Shown in pieces: positions 1 to 6,100 of a stretch of 13,635 bases of DNA. This stretch comes from CCY15215 sp034932145 (GTDB lineage Bacteria > Cyanobacteriota > Cyanobacteriia > Cyanobacteriales > Spirulinaceae): assembly GCF_034932145.1 (NCBI RefSeq), contig NZ_JAYGHV010000041.1, forward strand, positions 1-13,635, in the 5' to 3' direction. The notes beneath the pieces are model-generated. The model worked only from the letters and a program-made list of their open reading frames with translations. It searched no databases and was not told the DNA's origin. Position 1 is the first letter of the stretch. Each line of letters starts with the position of its first letter. Both the position numbers and the translations under genes were made by a program.

Positions 1-375
1 TAAGGTACTGTATCCCGTAGTCATACCAGCAACACTAATCCCGTGCAAAGCGCGGATTACAACCAATATCGGCAAAGAAGTAATTGTGAGATAACCAAAA
101 GGCGCTAAAGCCACCGAGATCGCGCCAATTTGGATCACTAATTTGCGACTGCGGCGATCGGCCCATTGACCTAAAATCCCTCGCACCAGTAACAAACCAA
201 TCGCAAAACTTCCCATTACCAGACCAACTTGCTGTTGATTTGCCCCCAGAGACTCAATATAAAGAGGAAGGGTGGGTAAAAGCACGGTTAAACTCACCCA
301 AAAACACAATCCTGTTAGAAAGAGAAAGAGAAAATTACGGCGAGTTGATGGGGGAAGGGTGCGAAAAACTTTCAC
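1..375 (-). CDS. MFS transporter, N-terminal part (cut by left window edge)
   Basis: Major facilitator superfamily permease that would move a small solute across the inner membrane; the substrate cannot be told. Translating the minus strand gives 125 residues that remain open to position 1, so the C-terminal part is missing. A basic leader (MKVFRTLPPSTRRN) precedes a first hydrophobic helix (about residues 15-35). A periplasmic-type loop LPLYIESLGA follows, then helix 2, then the MFS motif A in the 2-3 loop as GQWADRRSRK (about residues 68-77), then two more hydrophobic stretches. The start is taken as GTG at 375-373 because a stop lies in frame upstream (about 433-435) with no ATG between. 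No clear Shine-Dalgarno sequence is visible. It is divergent from the ABM-fold gene. Family assignment is firm; function is unknown. Confidence 0.85.
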   Translation of the reverse strand, partial: MKVFRTLPPSTRRNFLFLFLTGLCFWVSLTVLLPTLPLYIESLGANQQQVGLVMGSFAIGLLLVRGILGQWADRRSRKLVIQIGAISVALAPFGYLTITSLPILVVIRALHGISVAGMTTGYSTL

Positions 376-433
376 AGAATTTAAAATTGTGATGGAGGTC
401 GTTGGGAAACATTTTTTAATATAACAATTTTTT

Positions 434-439
434 TATAAT
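434..439 (+). promoter_or_regulatory. Candidate -10 box for the ABM-fold gene
   Basis: A perfect TATAAT lies in the divergent intergenic region, about 75 bp before the ATG at 512. No good -35 hexamer sits at 16-18 bp upstream, where the sequence is only T-rich, and the whole stretch is AT-rich, so chance is possible. If used, the transcript would begin near 446 and carry the 450-476 hairpin in its leader. Confidence 0.3.
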
Positions 440-449
440 TGGAGGAAAA

Positions 450-476
450 GTAGGGGTTTGGTCACCAAACCCCTAC
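450..476. repeat. Hairpin repeat, copy 1 (GTAGGGGTTTGG arms)
   Basis: Perfect inverted repeat with arms GTAGGGGTTTGG (450-461) and CCAAACCCCTAC (465-476) and a 3-base loop. It is followed by two direct copies of TATTGAC (477-490). The same arms recur at 798-843, so this is a dispersed repeat rather than a single terminator. It lies between the divergent MFS and ABM-fold genes and would form a strong stem in the leader of the latter. Confidence 0.85.
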
Positions 477-511
477 TATTGACTATTGACTATGATTTGT
501 TCATACCCACT

Positions 512-853
512 ATGATTCTAGAAGTTGCTATACTTGATGTAATTCCAGGCAAAGAGAATGATTTTCAAATTGACTTTGCTAAAGCGCAGTTAATTATTTC
601 CTCAATGAAAGGTTATCTCAACCATGAGTTGAAGCGATGTATCGAGAATCCATCGCGATACATTTTGATGGTAAACTGGGAAACCCTGGAAGATCATACT
701 GAAGGTTTTCGTGGCTCTTCTGCATATCAGGAATGGAAGCAATTATTACACCACTATTACGATCCTTTTCCCGTAGTAGAACATTATGAATCTCTCAGTA
801 GGGGTTTGGAAACTACTGAGGGGTTTGGAAACCAAACCCCTACTATAACATGA
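512..853 (+). CDS. Antibiotic biosynthesis monooxygenase (ABM) fold protein
   Basis: Small ferredoxin-like alpha+beta protein of the ABM/dimeric alpha-beta-barrel family. Members include quinol monooxygenases, haem-degrading enzymes and many of unknown substrate, usually acting as dimers in the cytoplasm. From ATG 512 it has 113 residues. Residues 1-95 are a complete domain: strand MILEVAILDVIPGKE, helix FQIDFAKAQLIISSMKGY, strand RYILMVNWETLEDH, then a helical segment ending in WKQLLHHYYDPFPVVEHYESL. The reading frame is open further upstream to TTG 458, but that start lies inside the 450-476 hairpin and adds 18 residues outside the domain, so ATG 512 is preferred. The last 18 residues (about 96-113) are encoded by the second hairpin repeat and are not part of the fold. 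It converges on the FkbM gene, with stop codons 9 bp apart. Substrate is unknown. Confidence 0.8.
   Translation: MILEVAILDVIPGKENDFQIDFAKAQLIISSMKGYLNHELKRCIENPSRYILMVNWETLEDHTEGFRGSSAYQEWKQLLHHYYDPFPVVEHYESLSRGLETTEGFGNQTPTIT
798..843. repeat. Hairpin repeat, copy 2, overlapping the ABM gene end
   Basis: Same arms as copy 1: GTAGGGGTTTGG at 798-809 and CCAAACCCCTAC at 832-843. An extra left arm, AGGGGTTTGG, lies at 819-828, so the inner stem AGGGGTTTGG-AAA-CCAAACCCCT is perfect. The repeat is read as the last codons of the ABM gene. It lies between two convergent genes, with an eight-T run (855-862) downstream, so it could also help to end transcription. Confidence 0.8.
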
Positions 854-861
854 ATTTTTTT

Positions 862-1608
862 TCAATGGCGCATGGCGTAAATATTGCAATTATTTAATGT
901 AGAGGGCATTAAAGCATTTTTCTCAATTGTTACTGCAAACCCATTACTTTCGAGAATAGAGCAAAACTCTTCTAATTTGTTATCTGTATTATGAATTTCA
1001 GCAACAACTTGCTTGACTTTTTTCCAATCATCTGTTTCTATCCCCTGAATAACATCAAGCTCATCTCCTTCTACATCGATTTTAAGCAAGTCAATTGAGT
1101 TAATGGATAAGTCTTTGATAACACGAGATAATTTTTTGACTTCGCCAATTACTTGTATCTTTTGGAAAAAATAATCTGTTTGTTCTTGTCCGAATACATC
1201 AACCATTAAATTTTTTTGAATTATCTTTTCCTCTGGTTTTGCAGTAGAATTCCCTGGCATATTGGGATAAAAGGTAAAAACTCGCTCTCGATCGTTTTCT
1301 GAACCTAAACCATATTTGAATGGTGAAACATTGCTTAGATCGTGAAGACGTATATTTTCCTTCAATACGGCGAATGTTGTTTCAATGGGTTCAAAGGAAA
1401 AAATTTTTAAATTTTCTTGAATCTGACTCATAAATAATGCGAAAAGACCGATATTCGCCCCAACATCAAAAATACAATCTCCTGGACGAACAACAATATT
1501 ATTCTGGAGATATTGTCGTTCAGAAAAGATTTCAGAAAATATATATTCTGTTTCTTTTTGACTTAAGCAATAACACTCTAATCCATTGGGTAGTTTTAGT
1601 TTTTCCAT
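862..1608 (-). CDS. FkbM family SAM-dependent methyltransferase
   Basis: Class I, S-adenosylmethionine-dependent methyltransferase of the FkbM family, whose members usually O-methylate sugars, glycans or secondary metabolites; the acceptor here is unknown. The 248 residues cover the full family domain. The SAM-binding motif I is FDVGANIG at 47-54. The acidic loop after strand 2 is SFEP at 71-74. The hallmark LKIDVEGDE is at 175-183, and VVAEIH at 201-206 forms the late strand. No signal peptide or membrane helix is seen, so it should be cytoplasmic. The start ATG at 1608-1606 fits the usual family N-terminus; no clear ribosome binding site is visible. It lies downstream of the CtpC-like gene on the same strand but behind that gene's terminator, so it is probably transcribed separately. 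It is visibly more AT-rich than the protease gene and has no glycosyltransferase neighbour in view. Confidence 0.9.
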   Translation of the reverse strand: MEKLKLPNGLECYCLSQKETEYIFSEIFSERQYLQNNIVVRPGDCIFDVGANIGLFALFMSQIQENLKIFSFEPIETTFAVLKENIRLHDLSNVSPFKYGLGSENDRERVFTFYPNMPGNSTAKPEEKIIQKNLMVDVFGQEQTDYFFQKIQVIGEVKKLSRVIKDLSINSIDLLKIDVEGDELDVIQGIETDDWKKVKQVVAEIHNTDNKLEEFCSILESNGFAVTIEKNALMPSTLNNCNIYAMRH

Positions 1609-1660
1609 TGCGAGTTAAACTTTCATCGTTGCTTTATCTTGACTAGCTTTTGCTTTAAAC

Positions 1661-1682
1661 AAAAAAGCGGACAAAAGCCCGC
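1661..1682 (-). terminator. Intrinsic terminator of the CtpC-like gene
   Basis: Read on the minus strand, a 6-bp GC-rich stem GCGGGC-TTTT-GTCCGC (one G-U pair) is followed directly by six T residues. It begins 27 bp after the protease stop codon. This is a textbook rho-independent terminator and separates the protease from the FkbM gene. Confidence 0.8.
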
Positions 1683-1709
1683 CCGATCGCCTAGGTTGAT
1701 TGCGCGTTG

Positions 1710-3005
1710 TTATTGCGCGATCGCCTCAACGGGGAACCCATCTTCACCCCCCGCAAGAGTCTTTTGGAGAACCTCCAAGGCCTTACTAAATTGCGGATCT
1801 TTTACCGTCCCCAAATTAGTGATATTTGCTTGCAATTGCTTGCGTTCCTCATCCGACATTTCCTGAACGACATCGGGAGGAATACCTTCCTTATTGATAT
1901 CTCGACCGCTTGGTGTGAGATACTTGGCGATCGTCACCGCTAACCCAGAACCATCGCTGAGGGGTCGAACCGATTGTACCAAACCCTTGCCGAAAGTTTG
2001 CGTCCCGACTAATTTCGCCCGATGGTTATCTTGCAAGGCACCGGAAAGAATTTCGCTGGCACTTGCGGAACCTCCATCCACCAAAACCACCAAAGCCTTA
2101 TCGGTTAAAGCCCTATTCTGAGCCTCTTTACGGTCTTGTTCTCCTTGACGGTTCACCGTTGAGACAATTGTGCCTTCCTTGAGCCACATTCGCGCAATAT
2201 CTATACTCGAATTTAACAAACCCCCTGGATTAGAGCGTAAATCCAAAACATACCCGACCACTTTTTCCCTTTCTAACTCTTGGATCGCGTCGCGCATATC
2301 CCGTGCGGCGTTAGCGTTAAACTGATTGAGGCGAATATAACCCACCGCCCCTAAATTGGTATTTTCTACCCGCGATCGCACGGGGTGAATTTCAATCGTG
2401 TCTCGGGTAATGGGATAATCAATCTCTTCTACGCCTCTTTGAATCGTGAGGGTGACAGAGGTTCCTCGTTCGCCGCGAATGAGTTGAACCGCTTCATTCA
2501 CCTCCATGCCTAACGTATCGCGTCCGTCAATTTTAGTAATAATATCCTTGGCCAAAATCCCTGCTTCAAAAGCCGGACTTTCTTCAATGGGAGAAATAAC
2601 GATAAGGCGATCGCTTTTTTCATCTTTGGCAATTTGAATTCCCACCCCGGTTAACTCTCCGGAGGTGTCGATCTGCATATTTTGAAACTCTTCGGGGTTC
2701 ATAAAGCGAGTGTAGGGGTCTCCGAGTTTCCCCAACATTTCCCGAATTGCTTCGTAGGCCTGTTCTGGATTAGTATAATTGCGTCCGAGATATTCCGTGC
2801 GGGTCGATCGCCAATCAACTTGATTGAAAGTAGCATCGACATATTGGCGGTCGATAATCTGCCAAACTTCATCGACCAGTTCCTTGGGACTTTCGCTGAA
2901 AAAGGCTTGACTCTTGGACAGGTGGATTCCCGCTCCTGTTACTGCTACCGTGGTTAAAACGACTGCCGTTGCGCCAAGGACTAGCCCGCGTTTTGTAAAT
3001 ACCAT
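1710..3005 (-). CDS. ctpC: Carboxyl-terminal processing protease, CtpC-like (S41)
   Basis: Serine endopeptidase of family S41 that trims C-terminal tails of proteins in the lumen or periplasm. In cyanobacteria the CtpA paralogue matures photosystem II protein D1; CtpC roles are less defined. The 431 residues run in the family order. A short basic N-terminus and hydrophobic segment (about 7-26) act as signal or anchor. A helical cap follows (about 40-105), then a PDZ domain starting around TSGELTGVGIQI (114-125) and ending near 190, then the protease core. The catalytic dyad is Ser315 in GGSASASE and Lys340 in FGKG; the 25-residue spacing and Asp326 match the Tsp family pattern. ATG 3005 gives a complete export signal. 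An intrinsic terminator follows the gene. Upstream, CATAAT (minus strand, 3041-3036) is a possible -10 with no matching -35. The paralogue assignment (C rather than A or B) rests on the recalled N-terminal sequence and is less sure than the family. Confidence 0.9.
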   Translation of the reverse strand: MVFTKRGLVLGATAVVLTTVAVTGAGIHLSKSQAFFSESPKELVDEVWQIIDRQYVDATFNQVDWRSTRTEYLGRNYTNPEQAYEAIREMLGKLGDPYTRFMNPEEFQNMQIDTSGELTGVGIQIAKDEKSDRLIVISPIEESPAFEAGILAKDIITKIDGRDTLGMEVNEAVQLIRGERGTSVTLTIQRGVEEIDYPITRDTIEIHPVRSRVENTNLGAVGYIRLNQFNANAARDMRDAIQELEREKVVGYVLDLRSNPGGLLNSSIDIARMWLKEGTIVSTVNRQGEQDRKEAQNRALTDKALVVLVDGGSASASEILSGALQDNHRAKLVGTQTFGKGLVQSVRPLSDGSGLAVTIAKYLTPSGRDINKEGIPPDVVQEMSDEERKQLQANITNLGTVKDPQFSKALEVLQKTLAGGEDGFPVEAIAQ

Positions 3006-3127
3006 AAGTTTTTATCGTGCTGACGGGGAGGGTGCATTATGCCTACTCTAGCACAGGAATTCTATTGCTGTTGCAGGATTCTTTTCCTTCTACAGGAAAT
3101 AAGCACCAATTTCCGTAAAATTAAGGC

Positions 3128-6100
3128 TTAGGGAAGGGCTTCTCGATCGGCACAGAGCGCCCGATCGCTGGCTTGTACCATCGTGCTATGGCGTAAATAG
3201 TCTCCTAACCAGTTGCAGCTTTTTTCCACCAGAGCAGCCAAGTCCAAAGACCAAATTATGGCAGTACCATCTTTACTTGCCGTGGCGATCGCGCCTCCAT
3301 CCAGACTCCAATCAATGCCGACCACCTCCCCTTGATGAGCTTCCCAAGTGGTCAATAAAGAGTCATTAACGTGCCATAACTCCACATCATTATCCCAGGA
3401 CACCGTTGCTAAAATTTCCCCGGTTGGAGCGGCAGCAAAACGGCGGATACTGTCGGTATACCCTTTGAGACGAGTCAAGGGGCGATCGCGATCGCCCCAA
3501 AAGGAAATAGCATTATCGTATCCTCCCGCCGCCAGCACAAACTTACTGTTATTCTCCAGCAAGTTACCCAAGGGGAGAAAATGCAGATCCATGGTCCAGT
3601 TGCCGCGATCGGCTACGGGGAGGGGAGTCCATCCCGAAAAGCGATCGCCATCTCGTTTCCACCAATAAATTCCTTCTTCGCCTCCGGTGACTAAAATATT
3701 GTCTTCAGGACTAAAAGCAACAGCGTGGACGCGCTGACGATGGCGTTGTAGTGTTTGTTGTCGTTTTCCTTGGCGATCCCAGGTTTTGACGGTGCCATCC
3801 CAACTGCCTGAAACCAAGAGGTTCGAGTCAAAACTCCAATCTAAATCTGCGACTCGATCTTGGTGTGCTTGTAAAGTTGCCTGTAATTGTCCTTGAGAAT
3901 TCCAGATTTTTATTGTGCCATCCCAACTGCCCGAAGCAAATCCCATTCCATCTGGGGCAAAACTCAGGGTTTCAATGGGTTGAGAATGGGCAGAGATGCT
4001 CTTTAATTTTTCCCCTTTTCTTGTCCATAAGACAATGGTGCCATTTTCTCCGGCTGTAACGATTAATTCTCCGTCGGGAGAAATGGCAACATCGCGAATG
4101 CCTGTGGCCTTATTATCTTGGCGATCGCCGGTTTCTGATGGGGAATCCTGTAACAGTAAACGAGGATTACCGTTTAAATCCCAGATTTTAATAGTTTTAT
4201 CAAAACTCGAAGAAGCTAGTTTTGTGCCATCTGGATGAAAGCGCACTCCTGTCACCCCGTCGCGATGAGAGGCAAAGGTTTCTAAAAGTTGTCCTTGGGT
4301 ATCCCAGAGTTTAATTGTGCCATCGTAACCCGCAGAGGCTAGTTTTGTGCCGTCTGGACTGAAACGAACAGCTAAAACTCCCTCGCTATGATCCGCGAGA
4401 GTTTGTAAGACATTGCCGTTTAAGTCCCAAAGTTTAATGGTGCCATCGCGACTAGCGGAGGCGATCGCCTCGCTGTCAGGGCTAAAAGTCACATAAGAAA
4501 CCCCTTCTTCATGTCCCCGAAAAATATCCAGCAATTCTCCAGAAATACTCCAAAGTTGTACGCCGCGATCGCTGCCTGCTGCTGCAAGAAACTTACCATT
4601 GGGGCTAAATTCTACCCACTGTACTGCCCCCATTCCTGCCGCAAGGGTGGCGATCGCCTCTCCAGTAATTGTTTGTAATTGAATCTTGCCATCTTTACCA
4701 GCAGTTGCCAAATAGCGTCCATCGGGGCTAAAACGAACATTATAGATTTCCCTGTCCTCTGTCTCTGGGGAATGAGACAAAATGCGAGGAGAAGGGATGG
4801 GCAGTTTTTCTGGCTGGGGAGTATTACAAGCAAGGGCTGGAAATTGCCACAACTGCACGGTGCCATCCCAACTACTCGAAACGACGCGCAGTTCCTCGGG
4901 GGTTTGATATAAGTCAACACTGGTAACGCTATCTTTGTGACCTGGGAGAGTATGCAGCAAAGTACCATCTTCGCACCACAATTTCACCGTGCGATCGCGG
5001 CTGGCACTGGCCAGAATACGGCCATCCGCAGAAAAGGTGACATCCCAAATCACCTCCTTATGACCAAAAAAGCGATTGCGTTCTTTTGTGCCATGCAATG
5101 CCCGTTCGAGGGCGGCGATCGTCTTAAACTGGGCGATCGCATCGATATTTCCTCGTACCTGCAAAGGAAATATTTGCCCTCTCTCTTCCCTCTTGCCTAT
5201 TTCCTGTTCCCTGTTCCCTATTCCCTCCTCCCTAGCAACCGATAATAACTGGCGACCGGCTTTCAAGGCAGAAAGAAGCGCGTCAAAGTGTCGCCCAGAG
5301 ACGAAAAGGGATTCCGAAGCCGCACTTTCAGCCAGTAAATTAGCTTTAATTAGTTCTTGCTGGGCAATTTGTTGTTGGTGATGAGCGTGCCATGCGGAAT
5401 ATCCTGCAATTAAAGCCAGAAAGGTCATTGCTGCGCCAATGGAGGAAGCCTTCAAACGTTGTCTGCGTTCCCGCGCCAATTCTTGCTGCTGACGTTCGAG
5501 ACTGGCTTCGATGGTGCGGGTAAAATGGTGACGATATTGTTCTCGAATGGGGGCAACAAAATAATCTCGAGCCAATTGGTAGCGATGTTCGGGGTCTTCA
5601 GGAAAGCGAAAAACCAAGCGAGAATTAACCAGAATTTCTAGAATTGAACTTAATAATAATGGTGCATTGATAGTAGATAAGGGATGGGCGGATGTTTCCT
5701 GAAATGTTCCCAGAACCGACAAAAGTTCGCTTTGAGTTTTCAGGGGACGAGTATCATTTTCTGCGGTGAGGGCAAAGAGAGTGCGCCAAGCAATATCTTG
5801 ATTTTCTGTGCCGCAGTCGGCAACAATAGCGAGAAGCGATCGCGTCACTAAGACGGTTTTGGGATGTTCTCCCAAGGCTTGATAATCTTTGAGGGTATCA
5901 ATGCGATCGGTTTGCAACTGTGCGCCCACAAGGTGGAGTTCAATGGGACGCACGCTACCCCGTTCTTTGGCTAAATCCTTGACAAAGGCATCAATAAGGG
6001 CAGGTTCGAGATGAAATTGGGAATTTTCCGTGAGATGCACGATCGCGTTCTTGGTTTCTCGGGGGGTTAAATCTTTTAAGGCATAGCGGTTGCGGCGATC

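Noticed and set aside
458..511. Upstream extension of the ABM gene to TTG 458
   Set aside because: The extra 18 codons are translated hairpin repeat and TATTGAC repeats, and lie outside the ABM domain; ATG 512 is the natural start.
1700..1720. TTGCGCG repeat at the protease stop codon
   Set aside because: Two TTGCGCG copies are close together but short; the real terminator with stem and T run lies at 1661-1682.
3006..3127. Terminator for the STAND/WD40 gene
   Set aside because: A GGAAAT/ATTTCC stem exists on the minus strand but has no T run behind it, so it does not meet the criteria for an intrinsic terminator.
4612..4968. 118-codon minus-strand frame within the WD40 region
   Set aside because: It is an out-of-frame reading of well-formed WD40 blades and has no recognisable motif.
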